Part shown: in pieces, positions 1 to 8,127 of the stretch
How the letters are laid out: each line of letters starts with the position of its first letter
Numbering within the stretch: position 1 is the stretch's first letter
NCBI GenBank assembly: GCA_040002995.1
Contig: JBDUDK010000131.1
Location: 3,556 to 67,555, forward strand
Direction: 5' to 3'
Length of the DNA: 64,000 bases
DNA from: JBDUDK01 sp040002995
Lineage (GTDB): Bacteria > Actinomycetota > Acidimicrobiia > Acidimicrobiales > Ilumatobacteraceae
Notes under the pieces: generated by a model
Seen by the model: the letters and a program-made list of their open reading frames with translations, nothing else
Database searches by the model: none
Told to the model about the DNA's origin: nothing
Translations under genes and position numbers: made by a program

Positions 1-1
1 G

Positions 2-880
2 ATCAAAGGGATCTACGAGCCGCTCGTGCCGGGCGCGATCAAGGTGGCCAACACCGACCGGTATCGGTGCATCGACTGCTCGCATCTCGACGGGTGCACG
101 CTGCGTTGCGCCGACGACATCGAGCAACGGATTCTCATGGAAGGTCCCGACACGGTCGCCGCGGTCTTCCTCGAGCCGCTGCAGAATTCGGGCGGCGGAT
201 TCAAGCCGCCGGCGGGCTACTGGCAGCGCGTTCGGGAAATATGCGATCGCTATGGCGTTTTGCTTGTGAGTGACGAGGTCATCTGCGCGTTCGGTCGCCT
301 TGGGACGTGGTTCGGCGGTGAGAGGTACGGCTACGTGCCCGACATCATGACTTTTGCGAAGGGCGTGACCTCGGGGTACGCGCCCCTGGGCGGCCTCATC
401 GTGAGCGATCGCATCGTGGCCCCGTTCCTCGAGGACACCAAGGTGTTCCTGCACGGGATCACGTTCGGGGGCCATCCGGTGTCGTGCGCTGTCGCGTTGG
501 CCAACCTTGATCTGATGGAAAGCGAGGACGTGCTCGGCAACGTCCAGCGGAACATGGGCTCATTCGACGCGGTCCTCCAGGAACTGCGCGACATCCCGAT
601 CGTCGGCGACGTGCGTGGCGATGGCTATTACCGGGCGATCGAGCTCGTCCGAGATCAAAAGACGAAGGCGGCGTTCACCTCCGCCGAGTCTGATCGGCTG
701 TTGCGCGGGATCCTGTCGCCCCGAATGTTCGAGCTCGGGCTGTACTGCCGGGCCGACGATCGGGGGGAGCCGGTGATCACGCTGGCCCCGGCCTTGATCG
801 CGGGCGAGGAGGAGTTCGCAATGATCGGCTCCGTGCTGCGCAGCGCACTCAGCGAAGCCACCTCTGCCATGCACCACTAG
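2..880 (+). CDS. Class III aminotransferase, 3' part (PLP-dependent)
   Basis: The reading frame is open from the first bases of the window, so the N-terminus is missing and 292 residues remain. It is a fold-type I PLP enzyme of the omega/class III aminotransferase family. It has the substrate/PLP segment VSDEVICAFGR and the Schiff-base lysine in FAKGVTSGYAPLGG, followed by the GGHPVSCAVA segment common in this family. Such enzymes move an amino group from an omega-amine or amino acid to pyruvate or 2-oxoglutarate; the substrate cannot be read from the sequence. Four cysteines lie within 14 residues (codons at 68, 77, 95 and 107), which is unusual. Alanine dehydrogenase follows 85 bases later on the same strand, so alanine/pyruvate may link the two, but that is inference. 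Confidence 0.85.
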   Translation: MKGIYEPLVPGAIKVANTDRYRCIDCSHLDGCTLRCADDIEQRILMEGPDTVAAVFLEPLQNSGGGFKPPAGYWQRVREICDRYGVLLVSDEVICAFGRLGTWFGGERYGYVPDIMTFAKGVTSGYAPLGGLIVSDRIVAPFLEDTKVFLHGITFGGHPVSCAVALANLDLMESEDVLGNVQRNMGSFDAVLQELRDIPIVGDVRGDGYYRAIELVRDQKTKAAFTSAESDRLLRGILSPRMFELGLYCRADDRGEPVITLAPALIAGEEEFAMIGSVLRSALSEATSAMHH

Positions 881-892
881 CACACCAAAAAC

Positions 893-946
893 CGAACTGT
901 TCGCGTTTTGGGAGCCCTGGTGCTCTCGAAACGCAAACAGTTCACG
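893..946. repeat. Intergenic hairpin element, copy 1
   Basis: Inverted repeat with left arm CGAACTGTTCGCGTTTTG and right arm CGAAACGCAAACAGTTCACG around a 16-base loop. The loop can itself pair (GAGC with GCTC). It fills most of the gap between the aminotransferase and alanine dehydrogenase. Three close relatives lie at 2155-2202, 6791-6846 and 8761-8815. Confidence 0.75.
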
Positions 947-965
947 AATTTGCCGGGAGGCTGTC

Positions 966-2081
966 ATGCCGCTGACTGTCGGTGTTCCGACAGAGACGAA
1001 GACCGCAGAGTGTCGGGTCGCCCTCACGCCCGACGGGGTCCGCGAGCTCGAGCGTCACGGCATCGATGTCTTCATCCAGAGTGGCGCGGGGAGCGAGAGC
1101 GCGATCCCCGACTCCGACTACATCGCCGCCGGGGCGACCATCGTCCCAACCGCCCAGGACGCCTGGGCACAACACATGGTCGTGAAGGTGAAGGAGCCGC
1201 AGGGGGCGGAGCTTTCCTACCTGCGCCGCGACCTGACGTTGGTCACGTACCTCCATCTCGCCGCGTATCCGGACGTTGGGCGGGCGTTGCTGAAGGCGGG
1301 CACGACGGGCATCGCGTACGAAACCGTGCAGCTCAGCAACGGCGCGCTGCCGCTTCTCGCACCGATGTCAGAGGTGGCCGGTCGGCTCGCACCGCAGATG
1401 GGGGCCCAATTTTTGGAGCGTCATCGCGGTGGCAGGGGTGTGCTCATGGGCGGCGCGCCGGGCGTACGGCCGGCCCGTGTGGTGGTGCTTGGCGCAGGAA
1501 GCGTGGGCTGGAACGCGGCGTGGATCGCGGCGGGGATGGAGGCCGAGGTGATGTTGCTCGACAAGAACCTCGATCGGTTGCGGTTTGTCGATCAGATCCA
1601 CCGCGGCCGCATCATCACGTTGGCATCGAATCGGGGCGCGGTGGAAAGGACGGTGGCGGAGGCCGACCTCGTGATTGGCGCGATCCTGGTGGCCGGCGGG
1701 CGGGCGCCGGTGGTGGTCACCGAGGCGATGGTGCGGTCGATGCGGCCGGGGTCGGTGATCGTCGATGTCGCGGTCGATCAGGGTGGGTGCATCGAGACGA
1801 CAAGAGAGACGACGCATAACGATCCGGTGTACGAGCAGTACGGCGTGATTCACTACGCGGTAGGCAATATGCCGGGTGCAGTGCCGTTCACGTCGACCTA
1901 TGCGTTGACGAACGCCACCCTGCCGTATGTGCTGGAGGTCGCGCTCGGCCCGCGCGAGGCAGCGCTGGCTGATCCGGCGCTCGCGGCGGGGTTCAACACG
2001 GTCGACGGCAACGTGACGAACGAAGCCGTCGCCACCGCCCTGTCCACCGAATACGTCCCCCTCGACCGCGCCCTTCCGTAA
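966..2081 (+). CDS. ald: Alanine dehydrogenase
   Basis: NAD-dependent L-alanine dehydrogenase (L-alanine to pyruvate plus ammonia, reversible), 371 residues, the normal length. The N-terminal substrate domain carries the conserved lysine-glutamate segment VVKVKEP near residue 74 and the histidine in TYLHLAA near residue 95. The Rossmann domain has VLGAGSVGWNAA, and the catalytic-aspartate segment IVDVAVDQGG follows. The start ATG has a GGGAGG ribosome binding site 5 bases upstream. Transhydrogenase alpha subunits are related, but the length and absence of a beta subunit nearby favour Ald. The gene is flanked by two copies of the hairpin element, and a 15-bp tandem repeat begins at its stop codon. 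Confidence 0.92.
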   Translation: MPLTVGVPTETKTAECRVALTPDGVRELERHGIDVFIQSGAGSESAIPDSDYIAAGATIVPTAQDAWAQHMVVKVKEPQGAELSYLRRDLTLVTYLHLAAYPDVGRALLKAGTTGIAYETVQLSNGALPLLAPMSEVAGRLAPQMGAQFLERHRGGRGVLMGGAPGVRPARVVVLGAGSVGWNAAWIAAGMEAEVMLLDKNLDRLRFVDQIHRGRIITLASNRGAVERTVAEADLVIGAILVAGGRAPVVVTEAMVRSMRPGSVIVDVAVDQGGCIETTRETTHNDPVYEQYGVIHYAVGNMPGAVPFTSTYALTNATLPYVLEVALGPREAALADPALAAGFNTVDGNVTNEAVATALSTEYVPLDRALP

Positions 2082-2154
2082 GCCCCCGTTCCGTGAGACC
2101 CCGTTCCGTCAGCCCCGTTCGGTGAGCCCCCGTTCCGTCAGCCCCCGTTCCGTG
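2081..2154 (+). repeat. Five tandem copies of a 14-15 bp unit
   Basis: Five head-to-tail copies of AGCCCCCGTTCCGTS (S = C or G), at 2081-2095, 2096-2110, 2111-2124, 2125-2139 and 2140-2154. The array starts on the last base of the ald stop codon and runs into the left arm of hairpin copy 2. Units 2 and 3 have small changes; the others differ only at the last base. Confidence 0.9.
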
Positions 2155-2202
2155 AACAGTTTGCGTTTCGATGGCGCGGAGTGCCTCGAAACGCAAACTG
2201 TT
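2155..2202. repeat. Intergenic hairpin element, copy 2
   Basis: Perfect 16-bp inverted repeat: AACAGTTTGCGTTTCG (2155-2170) and its complement (2187-2202), with a 16-base loop. Compared with the other copies, an A/T pair in the arm is swapped on both sides, so pairing is kept. It directly follows the 15-bp tandem array. Confidence 0.8.
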
Positions 2203-2236
2203 GCGGGGGAGGGGGATCTTTGTCACACCCCGTGCG

Positions 2237-2242
2237 TAGGGT
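2237..2242 (+). promoter_or_regulatory. -10 box TAGGGT, leaderless-type
   Basis: TAGGGT ends 6 bases before the ATG at 2249, so transcription would start at or next to the start codon. No convincing -35 box is seen. The same layout recurs before several other genes in this window. Confidence 0.5.
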
Positions 2243-2248
2243 CGTGGG

Positions 2249-3199
2249 ATGAGCATGATCCACCACGAGATCATGCGCCTCGCCGAGCTGCGCAATGGTT
2301 TCGTCACCAAGAAGCAGCTCCTTCAGCTCGGCCTCAAACCACACCAAATCGCCCGCCTCCTGAAGACGAAGTTCCTGCAGTCCGCCCGCCGCGGCGTCTA
2401 CCGCACCACGACGGCCACCCGCGCTGCCGAGGAGGGAATCGTCATCTGTCTCGGCGCCCCGCACGCCGTGCTGTCCGTGTACACGGCCGCCGAACACTGG
2501 GGCTTTCGTCGCACAATCCGCGGTCGTCTCGAGGTCTTGATCCTCAAGGGCACACGCGCGGCGTGCCGTCACGCGCGCGTTCGCCGCACCACGCGTTTGC
2601 CCGAGACGCATGTCGTGACGCTGAGCGACGGGCGCCGCTTCACCACGCCCGCCCGCACGCTCTTCGACCTCGCGGCTGTCACCGATCCCGACACCCTGCG
2701 CTCGATGATCGAGGATGCACTCGAGCGGGAGTTGGTCACCTACGAGGCTCTGCTCGGGATGGAGCAGGAGCTGGCCGGACGAGGCCGTCCGGGCTCGACC
2801 GTGTTCCGATCGGTGCTCGGCGAGCGCGGGGCGGACACGCCCCCGCTCATGAGCGAGAACGAGATCACGCTCGAGCAGGCGCTCGTCGCGGAAGGCCTGC
2901 CGGTCGTCCGCCAACATCCGATCGCCTTGTCGGAGGGCCACGTTGTTCACGCCGACCTCGCTCTTCTCGAGAGCCGCTTGGCCCTCGAAGTCGACCACCC
3001 CGAATGGCACGCCGACGCCGTCTCATGCCAGCGCGACAAGTCACGCGACAACGCGTTAGCCCTCGTCGACTGGGAGAGTCGACGCTTCACTGATCGCGAC
3101 GTCGACCGTCGGCTGGGCAGCACTGTCGCCTTGATACGGATGCTCCACGAACGCCGCGTCGCGCAGGCCGCCCTGCGCGCCCGTGAAAGAGCTGGTTGA
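2249..3199 (+). CDS. AbiEi-like HTH protein with C-terminal DUF559/Vsr-like nuclease-type domain
   Basis: 316 residues. The N-terminus (about 1-60) matches the winged-helix start of AbiEi-type antitoxins of type IV toxin-antitoxin systems: a GFVTKKQLLQLGL helix-turn-helix followed by a RRGVYR segment. The C-terminus (about 235-300) resembles the DUF559/Vsr endonuclease-like fold, with acidic residues in HADLALLESRLALEVDHPEW and a later ALVDWESRRFT segment. This two-part design is common and poorly studied in actinobacteria. No AbiEii-type nucleotidyltransferase toxin is adjacent; the next gene is an MFS transporter. A real antitoxin role is therefore doubtful, and the protein may be a solitary DNA-binding or nuclease-like factor. 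The ATG start is supported by the TAGGGT box 6 bases upstream. Confidence 0.7.
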   Translation: MSMIHHEIMRLAELRNGFVTKKQLLQLGLKPHQIARLLKTKFLQSARRGVYRTTTATRAAEEGIVICLGAPHAVLSVYTAAEHWGFRRTIRGRLEVLILKGTRAACRHARVRRTTRLPETHVVTLSDGRRFTTPARTLFDLAAVTDPDTLRSMIEDALERELVTYEALLGMEQELAGRGRPGSTVFRSVLGERGADTPPLMSENEITLEQALVAEGLPVVRQHPIALSEGHVVHADLALLESRLALEVDHPEWHADAVSCQRDKSRDNALALVDWESRRFTDRDVDRRLGSTVALIRMLHERRVAQAALRARERAG

Positions 3200-3247
3200 C
3201 GGCGTCGGTGACATGCCAGGATCGGGCTCCTTGTCCCGCTCGCCGAG

Positions 3248-4522
3248 ATGACGCCCTCCACCCACGCCGCCACGACGGCGCCAAGCCACCAGCCGGGGAC
3301 AATCCGCTCCGCCCTCGCCCACCGCGACTTTCGCATTCTCTGGCTCGGCTCATTTGCGTCCAACATCGGGACGTGGATGCAAAACGTCACCCTCGGTGTA
3401 TACGCCAACGCGCTCAGCCACGGATCGGCAAAGTTCGTCGGCCTCATCGTCCTCTGCCAACTCGGACCGCTGTTGTTCTCGCCCATCGGCGGGGTCATCG
3501 CCGACCGCTTCCCGCGCCGCCCGTTCCTGATGAGCTGTCAAGCCGAACAACTCGTCTTTTCGTTCGTGCTCGCCGGTCTCGCCGCCGCGCATCCGTCCAA
3601 ACTCGCGGTCGCGCTCGACGTGCTCGCCGTCGGCATTGGTAACGCGCTCAACGCGCCAGCGTGGAGCGCGGCGCTGCCGGCCATCGTCGGAAGGGACAAT
3701 CTCCAAGGTGCGATTTCGCTCAACTCGACGATGGTCAACGGATCGCGCGTGATCGGGCCCGTCATCGTGGCCATCCTCTCGGCGTTCGGCGTCACCACCG
3801 CGGGGATCTTCGCCATCAACGCCGTCACCTACCTTTTCGTCATCGGCGCGCTCACTCTCGTAGCGATCCCCAATCCGAAAACGCGCACGGGGGAACGCCC
3901 TCTGTCGCAACTGCTCGGCGGATTTCATGAGGCCCGTCGCAACCGTTTGGCCGGTCGGATCCTCACGATCCTTCCGCTCTTCTCAGTGTTGTGTCTCCCC
4001 TTCGTCGGGCTGTTTTCGATCGTGGCCAAACGCAACTTCGGTCTCAACCCGAAGGGCACGACCTATCCGTGGCTCTACGCGACGTGGGGACTCGGCGCGT
4101 GCCTCGGCGGGCTTTCGATCGCGACCGTGTTCGCTCATCTCGACAAGCGCCGGATGACGCGCTGGTTCCTATACGGCTTCGCCATCTCTCTCGGCGCCTT
4201 CGCGTTGGTCCGGCGGCCGGGTGAGGCCTTTCCGACCGGCTTCTTCCTCGGCTTCTGCTACTTCGGTGCCACGACAGCGATGTTGACCGTGCTCCAGCAG
4301 CACATCCGCGATGGCGTGCGGGGACGCATCATGGCGCTGTGGTTCATGGGTTTTGGTGGGGCGATCGCGCTCACGCAGTATCCGTCCGGCTGGTTGATGG
4401 ACCGCTTCTCCCCGACGCCTGTACTCCTCGTGGGCGCCGGCGCGGCCGTGTTGCTCGGATGGTTCGCCAATCTCGTGCCCCTGTCCGATCACGTACGCGC
4501 GTTGGGCCTCGCAGGCGACTAA
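3248..4522 (+). CDS. MFS transporter (EntS-like exporter family)
   Basis: 424 residues with about ten to twelve hydrophobic segments. The protein begins HRDFRILWLGSFASNIGTWM, typical of the EntS/DUF894 branch of major facilitator exporters, and has the loop 2-3 signature GGVIADRFPRR. These proteins use the proton gradient to export small molecules such as siderophores or drugs; the cargo here is unknown. The stop codon overlaps the next start by one base (TAATG), so it is translationally linked to the hydrolase and, through it, to the MurF-like ligase. That suggests the exported compound is made or processed by those enzymes, though this is inference. Confidence 0.8.
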   Translation: MTPSTHAATTAPSHQPGTIRSALAHRDFRILWLGSFASNIGTWMQNVTLGVYANALSHGSAKFVGLIVLCQLGPLLFSPIGGVIADRFPRRPFLMSCQAEQLVFSFVLAGLAAAHPSKLAVALDVLAVGIGNALNAPAWSAALPAIVGRDNLQGAISLNSTMVNGSRVIGPVIVAILSAFGVTTAGIFAINAVTYLFVIGALTLVAIPNPKTRTGERPLSQLLGGFHEARRNRLAGRILTILPLFSVLCLPFVGLFSIVAKRNFGLNPKGTTYPWLYATWGLGACLGGLSIATVFAHLDKRRMTRWFLYGFAISLGAFALVRRPGEAFPTGFFLGFCYFGATTAMLTVLQQHIRDGVRGRIMALWFMGFGGAIALTQYPSGWLMDRFSPTPVLLVGAGAAVLLGWFANLVPLSDHVRALGLAGD

Positions 4523-5274
4523 TGCTCACGGCATTGGCTGACGGATTGTTCGCCGAGCAGTTCGGGAAGCTCCCGGTGCACGTGATCGCGCTGCCGGGGT
4601 GGATGCGCAAGCGTGACGACTTCCGCCTTGTGTTGGACGGCCTCGACGCGCTTGCGATCGACCTTCCTGGTTTTGGTGGCGCCTCACCAGAACCTGGCTC
4701 CGCTGGCGGCGCGAGCTACTTCGCCGATCTCGTAACGCCGGCGTTGTCCCACGCATCGGAGCGTTTCGTGGTGCTCGGCCATTCGTTTGGAGGCCGAGTC
4801 GCGGTGCACCTCGCGGCGCGCTATCCGGATCGGGTGAAGGGCCTCGTGTTGACGGGTGTACCTCTTCTCCACCGAGACGACCGACCGACGCCGAGCGCGC
4901 CGATCGTCCACCGGATGAGCCGGTGGGCCCACCGCAGGGGATTGTTGTCGGACGTCCGCATGGAAGCGAGGCGTCGTCGCTCGGGCTCCGCCGACTATCG
5001 GGGCAGCTCAGGCATCATGCGTGACGTGCTCGTGATCGCGGTCAACGAGAGCTACGAACCTCAACTGCGCACCATTGCCGGCGGCTCTCAGCGCGTGGAG
5101 CTCGTTTGGGGCGCGGACGATGTCGACGTACCGGTGCGCACGGCGGAGAGGGCGCAATCGATACTCGGCCACAACGCCAGCCTTGTGACGGTTGAGGGCA
5201 TCGGACATCTCGTACCGCTCGAGTCACCGACGTCAGTGCGGGCGGCCATCGAACGAGTCCTCCGGGTCGCATGA
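4522..5274 (+). CDS. Alpha/beta hydrolase
   Basis: 250 residues, using the ATG that overlaps the MFS stop codon; upstream in-frame starts would lie inside the MFS gene. It has the nucleophile elbow VLGHSFGGR (serine near residue 90), a likely acid in VWGADDVDVP and the terminal histidine in GIGHLVPLESP, so the Ser-Asp-His triad is complete. It probably cleaves or forms an ester or amide bond in the cytoplasm, as no signal peptide is seen. The gene overlaps the following MurF-like gene by four bases (ATGA), making a coupled MFS-hydrolase-ligase unit. The substrate is unknown. Confidence 0.8.
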   Translation: MLTALADGLFAEQFGKLPVHVIALPGWMRKRDDFRLVLDGLDALAIDLPGFGGASPEPGSAGGASYFADLVTPALSHASERFVVLGHSFGGRVAVHLAARYPDRVKGLVLTGVPLLHRDDRPTPSAPIVHRMSRWAHRRGLLSDVRMEARRRRSGSADYRGSSGIMRDVLVIAVNESYEPQLRTIAGGSQRVELVWGADDVDVPVRTAERAQSILGHNASLVTVEGIGHLVPLESPTSVRAAIERVLRVA

Positions 5275-6779
5275 AAGTTGTCGTCGCCGTGGCGTGCGGC
5301 GCCGCACTCGGTGTCGCCGCGATCCGATGGCTGCGTGTTGCGCAACGGGAGCACTACCGGCCCGGCTCCACAAGCCTCTTCAGTGTGCGTTGGTGGACTC
5401 GAACGGGTATCGCGAACCTCGTGCTGTTGCTCGTCGCTTCGGTCGGGTTCGTTGCCGTGTGGTGGATCGCGATCTGCGGATTGCTGTGCGCGATGGTCGA
5501 GTTGGTCGGACCGATCGGACTTTCGGTACGGGGCAGAACGTCGAAACTGGCGTGGACACGGCGCCTCCGCACCACCGCGGCAGTTGTAGTGGTTTTGAAT
5601 GGAGGCGCCATCGTCATCGGCGCGGTTCTCGGCCGACCGCTCGCCGTTCTCGCCGACCTGTGCACGCTGCAGCCGTTGGTCATCGATGTGGCGCTCGTGG
5701 TCTGCGGACCGCTCGAGCGTATGAACATGCGGCGTTATGTACGCGCCGCGACCGTAATGCTGCGAACAGTGGATCCGCTTGTCGTTGGCCTTACCGGCAG
5801 TTACGGGAAAACCACCACCAAGCTGTACGCCGCGCATCTGATCGGCAGCTCGCGACGAGTGCTCGCCAGCCCGGCGAGTTTCAACAATACAGGCGGCCTG
5901 GCCCGCACGATCAACGAACATCTCCAACCGGGCACCGAGGTCTTCATCGCGGAAATGGGCACATACGGGCCCGGCGAGATTGCTGACCTCTGCTCCTGGC
6001 TTCGACCATCGGTCGCGGGCATCGTGAACATCGGTCCCGTGCACCTCGAGCGGATGAAGAGCCTCGACAACATCGTGAGTGCGAAGGCCGAGATCGCCGA
6101 CCTCGCCGAAACGGTCGTGTTGAATGTCGATGCATACGGACTGAGCGACCTCGCCGACAAGCTCGTGTTGAACGGCAAGGCCGTGATCCGCTGTTCCGGC
6201 CGCGACCGTTCCGCCGACGTCGCGGTGCTTGACGGTGTCGCTTGGGTCCGAGGCCAGCGGGTCGGGCCCGTCGACGGAGCGTTTCCGTCCGGGAACGTGG
6301 CGTGTGCGATCGGGCTCGCGCTTGCCGTTGGGATCGAGCCGGCGCGGATCGCCGGCGAGCTGGCGTCACTGCCCGTGGCGCCGCACCGGCGCGAGATCGC
6401 CAAGGCCCCGAGCGGGGTGACCGTCGTCGACAACACGTTCTCCTCGAACCCAGCGGGAGCGGGTGTGTCGTTGGGCGTCTTGCTGCGCCTCGCGCAACCT
6501 GGGGGGCGAACGGTCGTGGTGACGCCGGGGATGGTCGAGCTCGGCCGTGAACAGCGGGCGGAGAACAAGGCGTTCGCGCTGATGGTGGGCGACGCGGCGA
6601 CCGACCTCGTGGTCGTGGGACGAACGAATCGAGCGGCCCTCGTCGCGGGCGCCCGCGGTGGGTCGGCCGCCGTTCACCAGGTACAGACGCGCGAGCGCGC
6701 CGTGGCGTGGGTCCGGGCGACCCTCGGCCCCGGCGACGTCGTCCTCTACGAAAACGACCTCCCCGACCACTACCCCTAA
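5271..6779 (+). CDS. Membrane-anchored MurF-like Mur ligase
   Basis: 502 residues. The first 150 are hydrophobic, with about three to five membrane segments (around 3-20, 46-80 and 103-145), where true MurF has its UDP-substrate domain. The Mur ligase core follows, with ATP loop GLTGSYGKTTT (173-183), the NNTGG segment and the IAEMGTYGPGEI and GPVHLERM motifs of MurF-type enzymes. A C-terminal ligase domain contains VVDNTFSSNP. The family forms an amide bond using ATP. The missing UDP domain and added membrane region make cell-wall UDP-MurNAc-tripeptide an unlikely substrate. It overlaps the hydrolase gene and is followed by a D-Ala-D-Ala ligase, so a D-Ala-D-Ala-type dipeptide could be one substrate (inference). 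Confidence 0.75.
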   Translation: MKVVVAVACGAALGVAAIRWLRVAQREHYRPGSTSLFSVRWWTRTGIANLVLLLVASVGFVAVWWIAICGLLCAMVELVGPIGLSVRGRTSKLAWTRRLRTTAAVVVVLNGGAIVIGAVLGRPLAVLADLCTLQPLVIDVALVVCGPLERMNMRRYVRAATVMLRTVDPLVVGLTGSYGKTTTKLYAAHLIGSSRRVLASPASFNNTGGLARTINEHLQPGTEVFIAEMGTYGPGEIADLCSWLRPSVAGIVNIGPVHLERMKSLDNIVSAKAEIADLAETVVLNVDAYGLSDLADKLVLNGKAVIRCSGRDRSADVAVLDGVAWVRGQRVGPVDGAFPSGNVACAIGLALAVGIEPARIAGELASLPVAPHRREIAKAPSGVTVVDNTFSSNPAGAGVSLGVLLRLAQPGGRTVVVTPGMVELGREQRAENKAFALMVGDAATDLVVVGRTNRAALVAGARGGSAAVHQVQTRERAVAWVRATLGPGDVVLYENDLPDHYP

Positions 6780-6790
6780 CAACTCCAATT

Positions 6791-6846
6791 CGTGAACTGT
6801 TCGCGTTTCGAGAGCGCTGAGTGCCCCGAAACGCAAACAGTTCACG
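6791..6846. repeat. Intergenic hairpin element, copy 3
   Basis: Arms CGTGAACTGTTCGCGTTTCG and CGAAACGCAAACAGTTCACG pair at 19 of 20 positions around a 16-base loop whose GCGC and GTGC can also pair in RNA. It sits between the MurF-like gene and ddl, ending 34 bases before the chosen ddl start. It could form in the ddl leader transcript or end the upstream transcript; there is no T-run after it. Confidence 0.8.
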
Positions 6847-6880
6847 GTGGAGGGGGGTGGGGGTCGGCAAGACTCGGGGG

Positions 6881-8002
6881 GTGACCACGGCAGCCGTTGT
6901 TTTCGGGGGACCCTCGCCGGAGCACGACATCAGCATCTTGACCGGGCTTCAGGCCGCCCGCGCCCTCCTCGTCGCCGGCGCGCCGCCGAGCGCCATTTAC
7001 TGGTCGAAGGCGGGAGATTTCTACGCCGTGAGCCCCACGCTCGAAGCCGCCGCCTTCGCCGACGGGGTGCCGCCCAAGTCCGAACCCCTCGAGCTCGTCG
7101 CCGGACCCGGGGGCGGGTTCGTGCGCGGCGGCACCCGTTTCGCGAAGCGCACCACGTTGCCGGTGAGCACCCTCCTCAACGCCTGCCACGGCGGGCCCGG
7201 CGAAGACGGGACCTTGCAAGCGGCCCTCGACCTGGCAGGAGTCCCGTACACCGGTCCGTCGGCGGCGGGCGCGGCGCTCGGCATGGACAAGCTCGCTTTC
7301 GCCGGCGTGGTCGCCAGCGCCGGCCTCCCCACCCTGCCGCGTTACGCCTTCACGGCCCACAGCGCTCATATCGCGGCGCCCGCCTTCACCGGCCCGTACA
7401 TCGTCAAGCCGCGCTTCGGCGGCAGCTCGATCGGCATCGAGATCATCGACGACATAGACGTCGCCCACGCCCTCGTGCGGAGCTCGCCTCTCTACCGGGA
7501 CGGCGCGCTCGTAGAACCCTTCCTTCCGAATGCGATCGATCTCAACATCTCGGTCCGCACGTTCCCCCGCGTTGCCCTCTCCCCCATCGAGCGGCCTCTT
7601 CGGCGCGACCAAGGGGGCCGGATTTATACGTACGCCGAGAAGTACCTCGCCGGCGGCGACGGCCTCGCGAGCGCCCCGCGCGAGCTGCCCGCGCAACTCG
7701 ACGGGCCTGTCGAAGGGCTGATTCGCGCCGCCGCCACCCGCATCGCGGACATCGCTCTCGTGCGGGGGGTCGCCCGTATCGATTTCCTCCTGGCCGGTTC
7801 CGAGCTCTACGTCAACGAGATCAACACCATCCCAGGGGCGCTGAGCTGGTATCTCTGGGCGGCGGGCGGTGTTCCGTTCGCCACCCTGCTGGCTGACCTG
7901 ATCGCCGAGGCCACCGCAAAAAGCGGTCGCGCTTGGTCCAGCCAAGGCGCTGACGGCGCAGCCCTACGCGCCGCGGGTTCGATCGCCGGGAAGCTCGCCT
8001 GA
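6881..8002 (+). CDS. ddl: D-alanine--D-alanine ligase
   Basis: ATP-grasp enzyme joining two D-alanines, 373 residues from a GTG start. An in-frame ATG at 6821 lies inside the hairpin element and would add 20 residues of element sequence, so it was rejected. The protein opens with VVFGGPSPEHDIS, typical of Ddl. It has the ATP-binding VKPRFGGSSIG, an omega-loop YAEKYL with the tyrosine that favours D-Ala over D-lactate, and the metal-binding end RIDFLL...NEINTIPG. It follows the MurF-like gene after a hairpin element. Whether it is the cell's only Ddl or a paralog dedicated to the cassette cannot be told from this window. Confidence 0.88.
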   Translation: MTTAAVVFGGPSPEHDISILTGLQAARALLVAGAPPSAIYWSKAGDFYAVSPTLEAAAFADGVPPKSEPLELVAGPGGGFVRGGTRFAKRTTLPVSTLLNACHGGPGEDGTLQAALDLAGVPYTGPSAAGAALGMDKLAFAGVVASAGLPTLPRYAFTAHSAHIAAPAFTGPYIVKPRFGGSSIGIEIIDDIDVAHALVRSSPLYRDGALVEPFLPNAIDLNISVRTFPRVALSPIERPLRRDQGGRIYTYAEKYLAGGDGLASAPRELPAQLDGPVEGLIRAAATRIADIALVRGVARIDFLLAGSELYVNEINTIPGALSWYLWAAGGVPFATLLADLIAEATAKSGRAWSSQGADGAALRAAGSIAGKLA

Positions 8003-8127
8003 CGACAGGTTGAGGGTGGGTGGTGTCACCAGCCAATTCTCGACGCGAATACTCTCCAACCCCTCAAGAACCCGCCCCCCTCCAGCCGATAGGGCAAACG
8101 TCGGTTCGCCTGCCTCGGAGGGAAAAC

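Noticed and set aside
8086..8127. AGGGCAAAC in the leader of the Ig-like gene, resembling the start of a c-di-GMP-I (GEMM) riboswitch
   Set aside because: Only about 36 bases remain before the ATG. The GAAA loop and second stem of the riboswitch are absent, so it is at most a chance match.
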